From: Serinicoccus sediminis
GTDB taxonomy: Bacteria > Actinomycetota > Actinomycetes > Actinomycetales > Dermatophilaceae
Assembly: GCF_004153545.1 (NCBI RefSeq)
Contig: NZ_SDVA01000006.1
Span: 62,001 to 126,000, forward strand
Reading direction: 5' to 3'
DNA length: 64,000 nt
How positions within the stretch are numbered: the first letter of the stretch is position 1; the number at the start of each line of letters is the position of its first letter. Positions 42,872-51,397 of the stretch are shown here, one piece after another. The notes below the pieces were generated by a model that was not told the DNA's origin, searched no databases, and saw only the letters and a program-made list of their open reading frames with translations. Position numbers and translations under genes: made by a program.

Positions 42872-43878
42872 CGAACGCTTCCCTGGCCCAGGCCAGTGAC
42901 CTCGCCATCTGGGCCAGCATCGTGGTGCTGGCGTTGGCGATGCTCGCCTTCTCGGTGCACCTCGCGGTCACCGGTTCCAGGCGCACCCGCCGGGCCGACC
43001 GCACGACCCTTGAGGAGGTCCCGGTCGCTGCCGGAGCCGGAGCCGGAGCCGGTGTCGCGGCGCCGACCGGCTCTGCCGTGACGAGCCCAGGGCCGGTCCT
43101 CGCGCCGGCCTCCGACGCCCCCGCACCCAGTCGCCGCTGGGGCGTCGTCGGCCTGCAGCTCACCTGGCTGGGGACCTTCCTCGTCGTCGGCGGGACGGTG
43201 CTGCGCGGGATGTCGGTGGCGCGCGCGCCGCTGGGCAACATGTACGAGTTCGCGCTGTTCACGGCGTCCTTCGCGCTCGTGGTCTACTCCGCGTGGAGCC
43301 TGCGCAAGGACCGGCTCTGGCTCGGCGCCTTCGTCGTCGTGCCGGTGCTGCTCATCCTCGGCGCGGCCAAGCTGTGGTGGTACACCGAGGCGTCCCAGCT
43401 GATGCCGGCCCTGGACAACATCTGGCTGGTCATCCACGTCACGATCGCCACCCTGTCCATCGCGCTCTTCCTCCTCGGCGCGGCGGTCGCCACGGCATAC
43501 CTGCTCCGGGACACCGCCCAGCGCAAGGGCCGGGTGCAGGGCTGGCTCGCGGCGCTGCCGGAGGCGGTCAAGCTCGAGCGGATCACCTACGGCGTGCACA
43601 TCGTGGCCTTCCCGCTGTGGACCTTCGCGGTGATGTCCGGCGCGGTCTGGGCCGAGCAGGCCTGGGGGCGCTACTGGGGCTGGGACCCCAAGGAGACCTG
43701 GAGCTTCGTCATCTGGGTGGTGTATGCCGCCTACCTGCACGCGCGGGCGACGTCCGGCTGGACCACCCGCAAGGCGACCTGGGTGGCCATCGCCGGGTTC
43801 GCCTGCATCGTCGTGAACTACACCGTGGTCAACCTGCTCATGACCGGTCTGCACTCCTACTCGGGGGTGGCCAATTGA
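42868..43878 (+). CDS. ccsB: Cytochrome c biogenesis protein CcsB/CcsA (haem handling)
   Basis: 336 aa, multi-spanning. The haem-binding WWD domain is WGRYWGWDPKETWSF; histidines for haem are in IHVTIATLS and YGVHIVAFP, with a further HSYSG at the C-terminus. An Ala/Pro-rich loop (residues ~45-90) separates the first helix from the core. It exports and presents haem to apocytochromes with ResB. ATGA overlap with resB. Confidence 0.94.
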   Translation: MTNASLAQASDLAIWASIVVLALAMLAFSVHLAVTGSRRTRRADRTTLEEVPVAAGAGAGAGVAAPTGSAVTSPGPVLAPASDAPAPSRRWGVVGLQLTWLGTFLVVGGTVLRGMSVARAPLGNMYEFALFTASFALVVYSAWSLRKDRLWLGAFVVVPVLLILGAAKLWWYTEASQLMPALDNIWLVIHVTIATLSIALFLLGAAVATAYLLRDTAQRKGRVQGWLAALPEAVKLERITYGVHIVAFPLWTFAVMSGAVWAEQAWGRYWGWDPKETWSFVIWVVYAAYLHARATSGWTTRKATWVAIAGFACIVVNYTVVNLLMTGLHSYSGVAN

Positions 43879-44123
43879 TCCTGGCGCGCTACACCGTCAT
43901 GCGGCTGCTGGTCTTCCTGGGCTTCTTCGCGCTGGGGCGGCTGCTGACGCTGAACGTGCTGTGGTCGGCGGTGCTGGCCGCCGTGGCCTCCCTGGTGGTG
44001 TCCTACTTCCTGCTCGCCCCCGACCGGGACCGGCTCGCGGCCGGGCTGGAGCGGCGCGTCGGGGACCGCATGGAGCGCCGCCGGGCCCAGCTCGAGGACG
44101 AGCGGGTCGACGAGGAGGACTGA
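43875..44123 (+). CDS. DUF4229-type small membrane protein
   Basis: 82 aa, two hydrophobic helices (RLLVFLGFFALGRLLT and LAAVASLVVSYFLLAP) and a charged Arg/Asp tail. It commonly ends ccs operons in Intrasporangiaceae-like genomes. The TTG at 43875 overlaps the ccsB stop (TTGA) and includes the conserved ARYTVMRLL start; ATG 43899 is the alternative. Function unknown. Confidence 0.75.
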   Translation: MILARYTVMRLLVFLGFFALGRLLTLNVLWSAVLAAVASLVVSYFLLAPDRDRLAAGLERRVGDRMERRRAQLEDERVDEED

Positions 44124-44195
44124 CCCTCACGGCTGCGGCCCCGCGGTCAGGGGCGTGCGGGCAGCGGTCAGGGGGTATGCGCGTTGGCGACGGCT

Positions 44196-44240
44196 CTGTG
44201 CGCCCGGGTGGCCTTCCAGGGGCCATGACCGCACACGCAG
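44196..44240. repeat. Dispersed hairpin repeat, copy A
   Basis: 45 bp, nearly identical to copy B 84 bp away. The core TGGCC-N-GGGGCCA inverted repeat is flanked by GTGCG...CGCAC arms. It lies between convergent ccs and menA transcripts and may also terminate them. Confidence 0.75.
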
Positions 44241-44279
44241 GCTCGGCGGCTCAGGTCGGCAGGCCAGGCGGGGCAGGGG

Positions 44280-44324
44280 CTGTGCGCGATGGTGGCCCTC
44301 CTGGGGCCATGACCGCACACGCAG
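44280..44324. repeat. Dispersed hairpin repeat, copy B
   Basis: 45 bp, 39-40 bases identical to copy A. Same inverted arms; ends in the shared CATGACCGCACACGCAG. It is 18 bp from the menA stop codon. Confidence 0.75.
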
Positions 44325-44341
44325 CGCCGCCGGCGCGGCTC

Positions 44342-45217
44342 TCAGGAGAGGACGAGGCCGACCGAGAGGGCCACGGCATACCCCAGCTGCAGGACGCCGG
44401 TCTGGGCCAGCGCCGGCAGCAGCGCCGGGCCGTAGGTGTCCGGATCGGTGACGAGCCGGTAGGGGCGCCACGCGAGCGGGGCGGCGAGCAGGCCCAGCAG
44501 CGCCCAGGGGTGGGCGAGGGCGGCGGCCAGGACGGCGACGAAGGCCCCGACGACGAACCCGGCGTAGAGGCGACGGGTGCGGCGGAAGCCGATGCGGACC
44601 GCGAGCGTGCGCTTGCCGGCGGCCCGGTCGCCCTCGAGGTCGCGCAGGTTGTTGGTCACCAGGATGGCGCTGGCCAGCAGCCCGCAGCCGACGGCGCCGC
44701 CGACGGCCCCCAGGTCGAGCGTCTGCGCCTGGGTCCACGTGGTGCCGAGCACGGCGAACAGCCCGAAGAAGACGAAGACCATGACCTCGCCGAGGCCGCG
44801 GTAGCCGTAGGGCTTGGCCCCGCCGGTGTAGTGCCATGCGGCCCACAGCGCGAGCAGCCCGACGAGGATGAGCAGCCACGCCCCCGACAGCGCCACCAGC
44901 GCGAGGCCGCAGATGCCCGCGCCGAAGAACGCGGCGAAGGCGGCCGTGCGCACGTTGGCCGGGTCCGCGAGCCGCTGGCCCACCAGCCTGACCGGGCCGA
45001 CGCGGTCCTCGTCGGTGCCGCGGATGCCGTCGGAGTAGTCGTTGGCGTAGTTGACGCCGATCTGGAAGCCGAGCGCGACGCACAGCGCCAGCACCGCGAG
45101 GCCGAGGTCCGCGGCGCCGAGGGCGTCCGCGGCGGCGGTGCCGATGAGCACGGGGGCGAGCGCGGCGGGGAGGGTGCGCGGTCGCGCGCCCTCGATCCAC
45201 TGGGCGAGGGTTGCCAT
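44342..45217 (-). CDS. menA: 1,4-dihydroxy-2-naphthoate polyprenyltransferase
   Basis: 291 aa, UbiA superfamily with about eight or nine helices. Prenyl-diphosphate/Mg2+ motifs: NYANDYSDGIRGTD and NNLRDLEGDRAAGKRT. It attaches the isoprenoid tail to DHNA in menaquinone synthesis. The ATG at 45217 matches the family N-terminus MATLAQWIEGARPRTLPAA; longer frames upstream have no similarity. Two hairpin repeats follow its stop. Confidence 0.94.
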   Translation of the reverse strand: MATLAQWIEGARPRTLPAALAPVLIGTAAADALGAADLGLAVLALCVALGFQIGVNYANDYSDGIRGTDEDRVGPVRLVGQRLADPANVRTAAFAAFFGAGICGLALVALSGAWLLILVGLLALWAAWHYTGGAKPYGYRGLGEVMVFVFFGLFAVLGTTWTQAQTLDLGAVGGAVGCGLLASAILVTNNLRDLEGDRAAGKRTLAVRIGFRRTRRLYAGFVVGAFVAVLAAALAHPWALLGLLAAPLAWRPYRLVTDPDTYGPALLPALAQTGVLQLGYAVALSVGLVLS

Positions 45218-45227
45218 CGCAGGGCTC

Positions 45228-45506
45228 CTACAGGTCTCGCAAGAAGTCGGGGTCGTCGTCCGGCCCGAGCGGGCCGCGCGGACGCCCGGAGCGTCCGCCC
45301 CGGTCACCGAAGATGATGTCGAGCAGGCTGCGGGGGCGCCCGGCGACGAGCCAGGCCAGGCCGCCGACGCCCGGGAGGATCACGCACACGACGACCCACA
45401 CCGGCTTGGGCAGACCGCGCACCTCGTGCTTGTCGGTCTGCACGGCGTCGACGACGGTGAACACGACGAACGCCAGCAGCGCCACGGCGATCACCACGCG
45501 GAGCAC
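45228..45506 (-). CDS. PLDc_N-domain small membrane protein
   Basis: 92 aa. Two hydrophobic helices separated by KHEVRGLPKPVWVVV, the PLD N-terminal membrane-anchor motif, then GVGGLAWLVAGRP and a Pro/Asp/Arg-rich tail. No catalytic HKD domain. GTG start with AAGGAGG about 8 nt upstream on the minus strand. It lies between menE and menA. Function unknown. Confidence 0.82.
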   Translation of the reverse strand: MLRVVIAVALLAFVVFTVVDAVQTDKHEVRGLPKPVWVVVCVILPGVGGLAWLVAGRPRSLLDIIFGDRGGRSGRPRGPLGPDDDPDFLRDL

Positions 45507-45525
45507 GTGCCCACCTCCTTCCACG

Positions 45526-46734
45526 TCAGTGCAGGTGAGGCTCCATTCTGCCACCCGGGTCGAGCAGTCGCCGCGCCGCCGTCCGGTCCGGTTTGCCACT
45601 GGGCAGCATGGGTATGGCGTCCACCACCTCGACCTGCCGCGGCACGGCGTGCGCGGGCAGGCTGCGGCGGAGCGCCGCGAGCAGGTGGGCGGCGGACAGG
45701 TTGCGGGTGGCGCCGTCCGATGCGGCTTCGCCGGGGCGCGCCCGGCCGTGCGCGGCGCTGTCCGGCGCGGCGCTGTCCGGCGCGGCGCTGTCCGGCGCGG
45801 CGCTGTCCGGCGCGGAGATGACCAGCGCGGCCACCCGCTGGCCCCACTCGGGGTCGGGCATCCCGACGACCAACGCGTCCGCGACCTGGGGCAGCGCCCG
45901 CAGCGCCTCCTCCACGTCGCGCGGCTCGACCTTGTGGCCCCCGGTGACGATGACGTCGTCGACCCGGCCGAGGACGACGAGGCGGCCGGCACGGCATACC
46001 CCCCGGTCCTCGGTGACGAACCACCGGCCGGACTCGTCCGTGACGAAGGACCGGGCGGTGAGCGGGGGGTCGTCGACGTAGCCCTCGGCGAGCACCGGGC
46101 CGCCCAACCGGACCCGCCCCTCGTCGGTGACCTGCACCTGCACGCCGGGCAGCGGGACGCCGTCGTAGACGCAGCCGCCGCAGGTCTCGGACATGCCGTA
46201 GGTCGTCACGACCCGGGCGCCGGCGTCGCGGGCCCGGCCCAGCAGCGCCGCGTCGGTCGCCGCGCCGCCCACGAGGACCGCGTCCAGCCACCGCAGCGCG
46301 GCCACCCCGGCGGGCTCGGCGAGAGCCCGGTGCAGCTGGGTCGGGACGAGCGAGACGTAACGGCGCGCCCCGGTGTCGAGCCGGGCGACGGCCGCCGCGA
46401 ACGTGTCGGCGGTGAACGGCTGCCCGGGGTCCAGCTCGACGGGCTCGGTCCCGGCCAGCGCCGACCGGGCCAGCACCTGCAGCCCGGCGACGTGGTGCGT
46501 CGGCAGGGTGAGGAGCCACTGGCCGTGGCCGCCGAGCCGCTCGGCGGTGCCGGTGCCCGAGGCGCGCAACGAGGCCGCGGGCAGCCGGACCCGCTTCGGG
46601 GTGCCGCTCGAGCCCGAGGTGGCGACGACGACCGGTCGACCGCCGGCTCCGGTCATCAGCCTGCGCAGCGGCGGCCCGAGGTCGGCCCAGGTCGCGCCGG
46701 GCGGCACGACCAGGTCGTCAGCGTCCGTCGCCAC
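45526..46734 (-). CDS. menE: o-Succinylbenzoate--CoA ligase
   Basis: 402 aa. ANL superfamily: AMP-binding loop ATSGSSGTPKRV, TYGMSETCGG, and the hinge/C-domain motif GRVDDVIVTGGHKVEP with a late PSGKPDR lysine. It activates o-succinylbenzoate for menaquinone synthesis. The C-terminal domain carries a 4-copy 5-residue tandem repeat (SAAPD) that is unusual for the family. The GTG at 46734 overlaps the upstream lipoprotein gene by 17 nt; the precise start is less certain. Confidence 0.9.
   Translation of the reverse strand: MATDADDLVVPPGATWADLGPPLRRLMTGAGGRPVVVATSGSSGTPKRVRLPAASLRASGTGTAERLGGHGQWLLTLPTHHVAGLQVLARSALAGTEPVELDPGQPFTADTFAAAVARLDTGARRYVSLVPTQLHRALAEPAGVAALRWLDAVLVGGAATDAALLGRARDAGARVVTTYGMSETCGGCVYDGVPLPGVQVQVTDEGRVRLGGPVLAEGYVDDPPLTARSFVTDESGRWFVTEDRGVCRAGRLVVLGRVDDVIVTGGHKVEPRDVEEALRALPQVADALVVGMPDPEWGQRVAALVISAPDSAAPDSAAPDSAAPDSAAHGRARPGEAASDGATRNLSAAHLLAALRRSLPAHAVPRQVEVVDAIPMLPSGKPDRTAARRLLDPGGRMEPHLH
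45753..45812. repeat. 15-bp tandem repeat, four copies, inside menE
   Basis: Unit CGGCGCTGTCCGGCG repeated four times without change. In frame, it adds SAAPD units to a surface loop of MenE. Identical copies imply recent slippage. Confidence 0.85.
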
Positions 46735-47353
46735 CGGGCTCGGGGGTCTCGAGGAAGCGCTCGACGTCGACGAACCACGTGCCGTCGATCTTGACCAGCG
46801 TGATGGTCGAGTCACCCATCGACTCGGCGAAGAGCTCGGAGTAGTTGTCCTCGTCGATGACGGCCGTCTCGCCCTCGGCGCCGACCTCGGCACCGGTGAT
46901 CTGCATGGCCCCGAGGATGTCGCGCCCCTCCTCGCCCAGACCCTGCGCCTCCACCGCCGCCGACATGGTCTCGGGCAGCTGCTCCTCGCACAGCGCGAGG
47001 TCCTCCGGCACCTGCTCCATCGGCCGGCTGGTGTCGGTGAAGGACAGCATGAAGCCGCAGGCGGCCGGGTCCGCGTCGACCAGCGCGAGCAGGAACTCCT
47101 TGGCCCGGTCGGCGGCCGCCTGGCCCTCCTCGCCACCCTCGACCCCGTCGGGTGCGGCGCTGGTGACGGCGGCGTCGTCGCCCGCAGCGGCCTCCTCGGT
47201 GGGGTCCGGGGCGCTGGTGATGGCCGCGTCGTCGTCGCCGGCCGCGTCGGTGGTGGACGCGTCCTCGCTCGTCTCGACCACCTCTGCGCCGCCGTCGCAG
47301 GCCGCGAGGAGCAGGGCGGGGGCGGCCAGCAGGGCCATCAGTGGGCGTCGCAT
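46718..47353 (-). CDS. Putative lipoprotein of unknown function
   Basis: 211 aa. Lipoprotein signal with LLAAC near residue 19. An acidic Asp/Thr/Ala-rich linker (residues ~25-75) leads to a compact C-terminal domain ending in TITLVKIDGTWFVDVERFLE, reminiscent of NTF2-like or DUF4878-type folds that bind small ligands. No confident family. It precedes and overlaps menE on the same strand. Confidence 0.78.
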   Translation of the reverse strand: MRRPLMALLAAPALLLAACDGGAEVVETSEDASTTDAAGDDDAAITSAPDPTEEAAAGDDAAVTSAAPDGVEGGEEGQAAADRAKEFLLALVDADPAACGFMLSFTDTSRPMEQVPEDLALCEEQLPETMSAAVEAQGLGEEGRDILGAMQITGAEVGAEGETAVIDEDNYSELFAESMGDSTITLVKIDGTWFVDVERFLETPEPGGDGR

Positions 47354-47439
47354 CGCGGAAGGTCCTCCCTGGTCGCGGCCGTGGTCGGCCCGGTCATCGT
47401 CTCACGGGAGGGCCGGTCGGGCCCGTCGGTGCCGGGGGC

Positions 47440-48381
47440 TCAGAAGTACCACGGGTAGGAGCGCCAGTCCGGGTCGCGCTTCTCCAGGAAGGCGTCGCGG
47501 CCCTCGACCGCCTCGTCGGTCATGTACGCGAGCCGGGTCGCCTCGCCGGCGAAGACCTGCTGGCCCATGAGGCCGTCGTCGGTGAGGTTCAGCGCGAACT
47601 TGAGCATCCGCTGCGCGGTCGGGCTCTTGCCGAGGACCTCGCGCGCCACCTGCACCGCCTCGGTCTCCAGCCGGGCATGGTCGGCGACGATGTTGACCGC
47701 CCCCATCCGCTGCATCTGCTCCGCGTCGTAGGCGCGGCCGAGGAAGAAGATCTCGCGGGCGTTCTTCTGGCCAACCATCTTGGCGAGGTATGCCGACCCG
47801 TAGCCGGCGTCGAAGCTGCCCACGTCGGCGTCGGTCTGCTTGAACCGGGCGTGCTCGCGGGAGGCGACCGTCAGGTCGCAGACCACGTGCAGGCTGTGGC
47901 CACCACCGGCCGCCCAGCCGCCGACCACCGCGACGACGACCTTGGGCATGGTGCGGATGAGGCGCTGGACCTCGAGGATGTGCAGCCGCCCGCCCTCGGC
48001 CCTCACCCGGGCCTCGTCCACCCCGTCCCGGGTGGGGTCGGACCCGGGGGAGGAGGAGTACTGGTAGCCGCTGCGGCCGCGGATCCGCTGGTCGCCACCG
48101 GAGCAGAACGCCCACCCCCCGTCCTTGGGGGAGGGCCCGTTGCCGGTGAGCAGGACCACCCCGACGTCCGGCGTCATCCGCGCGTGGTCGAGGGTGCGGT
48201 AGAGCTCGTCCACGGTGTGCGGGCGGAAGGCGTTGCGCACCTCCGGGCGGTCGAAGGCGATGCGGACGCAGCCCAGCTCGCGGTGCCGGTGGTAGGTGAT
48301 GTCGGTGAGGTCGAAGCCCTCGACCGGCTCCCACTGCGCGGGGTCGAAGGGCTGGCCTGCCTGGCTGGTCTGCTCGCTCAC
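47440..48381 (-). CDS. menB: 1,4-dihydroxy-2-naphthoyl-CoA synthase
   Basis: 313 aa, crotonase fold. Oxyanion-hole and active-site segments: FCSGGDQRIRG, VVGGWAAGGGHSLHVVCDLTV split by the central GGG, DVGSFDAGYGSAYLAK, and the C-terminal WRSYPWYF. It closes the second naphthoate ring. GTG start with TAGGCT 7 nt upstream on the minus strand (leaderless). Confidence 0.95.
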   Translation of the reverse strand: MSEQTSQAGQPFDPAQWEPVEGFDLTDITYHRHRELGCVRIAFDRPEVRNAFRPHTVDELYRTLDHARMTPDVGVVLLTGNGPSPKDGGWAFCSGGDQRIRGRSGYQYSSSPGSDPTRDGVDEARVRAEGGRLHILEVQRLIRTMPKVVVAVVGGWAAGGGHSLHVVCDLTVASREHARFKQTDADVGSFDAGYGSAYLAKMVGQKNAREIFFLGRAYDAEQMQRMGAVNIVADHARLETEAVQVAREVLGKSPTAQRMLKFALNLTDDGLMGQQVFAGEATRLAYMTDEAVEGRDAFLEKRDPDWRSYPWYF

Positions 48382-48450
48382 GCGGGTCAGCCTAGGCCGT
48401 GGGCCGCCCCGGTCCGCCGTGGCGTCAGGGGGTCCGGTTACTTTTGAGTA

Positions 48451-49638
48451 GTGTCTACGCGACCGAGCCGTCTCGCCCTGCCCGTCGTCGCCACCGCGCT
48501 CGTGGGCGGGTGCGTCGTCCCGTCCAGCGGCGGTCCGGGCGCCGGCGAGGATGCCGTGACGACGTCCGCGTCCGCAGCTCCGTGCCTGTCGCTGGGCGAC
48601 GACCTGGCGCCGTCGACCGGCGTGCTGGCCGGGGTCAACCTGGACTGGGAGCGCGACCTGCTGTCGGAGTATGCCGAGCGGCTGGGGGAGCGGCCGGCCG
48701 TCGCCGTGAGCTTCGCGCGCTTTCCCCTCCAGGCGCAGGACGAGGAGCACGTCACGGCGGCCAAGGACCAGGTCCGCGACAACGGGGGGATGCTGCTCCT
48801 CACGCTGGAGCCGCACGACGGGCTCGCCACCGTCACCGACGAGGCGGTGGGTGCGCTCGCCACCCTCCTGGACGGCTACAACGAGGACGGTGTGCCCGTC
48901 GTCGTCCGCTTCGCCCATGAGATGAACGGGTCCTGGTACCCCTGGGGTCAGCAGCCCGAGGCCTACCGGGAGGCTTTCCGCCGGGTCGCCGACGCGGTCC
49001 ACCGCGAGGCTCCGGGCAGCGCCATGATGTGGGCACCGAACTACGGAGGTGGGTACCCCTTCACCGGTGGCGCGCACGCCGCGTCTCCGGGGTCGGACGC
49101 CTATCAGGCGCTGGACACCTCCGTGGATGGGACGGTCGACGAGAGCGACGACCCGTACGCTCCCTACTACCCGGGCGACGACGCCGTCGACTGGGTCGGT
49201 ATGTCGCTCTACCACTGGGGCGACGCGCACCCGTGGGGTGAGAACGAGGTGCCCGAGGAGAGCAAGTTCGTGGACCAGCTCACCGGCAGCTACGACGGTG
49301 CCGCCGGGGACGAGACGGCCGTCCCCGACTTCTACGCCGAGTACGCGCAGGAGCGCGGCAAGCCCGTCGGCATACCGGAGACGGCGGCGTTCTTCCGTCC
49401 GGGTGGTGGCGGCGCGGACGAGCTGACGATCAAGCGTGCCTGGTGGTCCCAGCTCGTCGACCCCGCACTGCACCGCGACTTCCCGCAGCTGCACATGGTC
49501 AACTGGTTCGAGTGGCGCAAGCACGAGCCCGAGGTCGACGCCGTCGTCGACTGGCGCGCCACCGGGACCCCGGGGGTCGCGCAGGCGTACGCCGAGGACC
49601 TCCCCGAGTGGTACGTCCACCCCGGCGAGGGCTGCTGA
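48451..49638 (+). CDS. GH26-like glycoside hydrolase lipoprotein (beta-mannanase family)
   Basis: 395 aa. Lipobox TALVGGC near residue 21. TIM-barrel with acid/base Glu in RFAHEMNGSWYPWG and a candidate nucleophile Glu in GIPETAAF; also MMWAPNYGG, YYPGDDAVDWVGMSLYHWG, MVNWFEW. It likely hydrolyses an extracellular beta-glycan; mannan or another substrate cannot be told. GTG start with TACTTT 6 nt upstream (leaderless). Inserted between menB and menC, away from other carbohydrate genes. Confidence 0.82.
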   Translation: MSTRPSRLALPVVATALVGGCVVPSSGGPGAGEDAVTTSASAAPCLSLGDDLAPSTGVLAGVNLDWERDLLSEYAERLGERPAVAVSFARFPLQAQDEEHVTAAKDQVRDNGGMLLLTLEPHDGLATVTDEAVGALATLLDGYNEDGVPVVVRFAHEMNGSWYPWGQQPEAYREAFRRVADAVHREAPGSAMMWAPNYGGGYPFTGGAHAASPGSDAYQALDTSVDGTVDESDDPYAPYYPGDDAVDWVGMSLYHWGDAHPWGENEVPEESKFVDQLTGSYDGAAGDETAVPDFYAEYAQERGKPVGIPETAAFFRPGGGGADELTIKRAWWSQLVDPALHRDFPQLHMVNWFEWRKHEPEVDAVVDWRATGTPGVAQAYAEDLPEWYVHPGEGC

Positions 49639-49666
49639 CCGCGCCGCCTCAGGGAGTGGTCAGCCC

Positions 49667-50077
49667 TCAGCCGTCGCGGCTGGACAGCACGCAGAACTCG
49701 TTGCCCTCCGGGTCGGCCAGCACGGTGAAGCTGGCCTCCTCGGTCTGGCCGACGTCCACGTGGTGGGCGCCGAGGTCGAGGAGCCGCTGGATCTCGGCGT
49801 CGCGGTCCTGGCTGGTGTGCGGCGCGAGGTCGAGGTGCAGGCGGTTCTTGACCTCCTTGCCCTCCGGCACCGGCACGAAGACCAGACCCTGGCCGCGCCG
49901 CATCCAGGCGTCGAGGTCCGGCTCGTGCTGCGCGGCCTCCATCGCCTGGCGCGGGACGGCCACCGCCTCGTCGGGGGTGTCGTAGACCACGAGCCAGTCC
50001 AGGGCCTCGGCCCACCAGCGGGCCTGCGCCTGCGGGTCCGCGCAGTCGACGACGACGGTGTACCACTTGAGTGCCAT
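49667..50077 (-). CDS. VOC (glyoxalase/bleomycin resistance)-family protein
   Basis: 136 aa. Two beta-alpha-beta-beta-beta modules: YTVVVDCADPQAQARWWAEAL and RLHLDLAPHTS, ending FTVLADPEGNEFCVL, the usual VOC closing strand. Metal-binding positions appear partly kept (H in LHLDL, E in GNEF). Substrate unknown. Transcribed away from menC. Confidence 0.85.
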   Translation of the reverse strand: MALKWYTVVVDCADPQAQARWWAEALDWLVVYDTPDEAVAVPRQAMEAAQHEPDLDAWMRRGQGLVFVPVPEGKEVKNRLHLDLAPHTSQDRDAEIQRLLDLGAHHVDVGQTEEASFTVLADPEGNEFCVLSSRDG

Positions 50078-50170
50078 GGGGCGTCCTTCCTGGTCGAGAG
50101 CCCCAGTCTGCTGCCTCCCGCGGTCAACGGCCGTCCGCGAACCCGTCGTCGCCGTGCCTACCCTGGGGTC

Positions 50171-51196
50171 GTGCCCACGACGCCGACCCCGGACCTGGAC
50201 GAGCTGCTCGCGGCCGCGCACGTGGTGCGGCTGCCGCTGCGGGTGCGCTTCCGCGGGGTGACGCAGCGGGAGGTCGTGCTGCTGAGGGGGCCGCAGGGGT
50301 GGGCCGAGTGGGCGCCGTTCACCGAGTACGCCGACGCCGACGCCGCGCGCTGGCTGGCCGCTGCGGTGGAGGCCGGGTGGGGGCTGCTGCCGCCTCCCGT
50401 GCGGGAGAGCGTCGGGGTCAACGCCACGGTGCCCGCCCTGCCCGCGCGTGAGGTCGAGGGGCTGCTCGCCCGCTACGACGCCCGGAGGACCGCGAAGGTC
50501 AAGGTCGCCGAGGCGGGCCAGGAGCTGGCCGACGACGTCGCCCGGGTCCGCGAGGTCCGCCGGGTCCTCGGGCCGGGGGCGCGGATCAGGGTCGACGCCA
50601 ACGGTGCCTGGTCGGTCGCGGACGCCACGCGTGCGCTCGCCGCCCTGGCCCCGGTCGGTCTGGAGTATGCCGAGCAGCCGTGCGCCACGGTCACCGAGCT
50701 GGTGGACCTGCGGCTGGCGCTGGCGCGGGCCGGGGTGGACGTGCCCGTCGCCGCGGACGAGTCCGTCCGGCGGGCGCAGGACCCGCTGGAGGTCGCCCGC
50801 CGTGGTGCCGCGGACCTGGTCGTGGTCAAGGTGGCGCCGCTCGGCGGCGTTGCCCGGGCGCTGGAGATCATCGACCAGGCCGGGCTGCCCGCCGTCGTGT
50901 CCTCCGCCCTCGACACCTCGGTCGGGCTCGCCCTCGGCGTGCGCCTCGCCGCCGCCCTGCCGGTCCTGGAGCACGACTGCGGCCTGGGCACCGGCGCCCT
51001 GCTCGCGGCCGACGTCGTGCCCGCGCCGCTCGTGCCAGCGGCGGGGGAGCTCTCCGTGACCCGCGCCGACGCGGCCCGCGAGAGCGTCGACCCGGCCGCG
51101 CTCACGGCATACCGGATGGGTGCTGGTGACGGTCCGGACGCGTCGGGCGGGACGTGGTGGCGCGAGCGCCTCGCCCGGGCCCACGCGCTGCTCTGA
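50171..51196 (+). CDS. menC: o-Succinylbenzoate synthase
   Basis: 341 aa, enolase superfamily. Catalytic Lys in TAKVKVAE (KxK), metal ligands in RVDANGAW, EYAEQP and AADESV, and second Lys in VVVKVAPLGG. Dehydrates SHCHC to o-succinylbenzoate. GTG start with TACCCT 6 nt upstream (leaderless), the same configuration as lysS. Confidence 0.94.
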   Translation: MPTTPTPDLDELLAAAHVVRLPLRVRFRGVTQREVVLLRGPQGWAEWAPFTEYADADAARWLAAAVEAGWGLLPPPVRESVGVNATVPALPAREVEGLLARYDARRTAKVKVAEAGQELADDVARVREVRRVLGPGARIRVDANGAWSVADATRALAALAPVGLEYAEQPCATVTELVDLRLALARAGVDVPVAADESVRRAQDPLEVARRGAADLVVVKVAPLGGVARALEIIDQAGLPAVVSSALDTSVGLALGVRLAAALPVLEHDCGLGTGALLAADVVPAPLVPAAGELSVTRADAARESVDPAALTAYRMGAGDGPDASGGTWWRERLARAHALL

Positions 51197-51235
51197 CCGG
51201 CCGTCACCGGCCTGCACACCGCTGCCAGCCAAAGA

Positions 51236-51251
51236 TTTACGTAACGGAAAC
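51236..51251 (+). promoter_or_regulatory. GlnR-like nitrogen-control site upstream of amt
   Basis: TTTAC-N6-GAAAC fits the actinobacterial GlnR half-site pair gTnAc-N6-GaAAc with one change. A GTTAC follows about 20 bp downstream. amt genes are classic GlnR targets. Confidence 0.45.
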
Positions 51252-51397
51252 ACGCGCAACACAGTTGTTACGCGGATGCGCGGCGTCCTGAAACATGGCC
51301 GGTCTTGACTGGAGGGCACCTCGACGTGGCCCTCCCACCCCGACGACGTGACCCCTGGGAGGCCGCCCGTCCCGCACCACTCCTTGGAGGCAGAACG

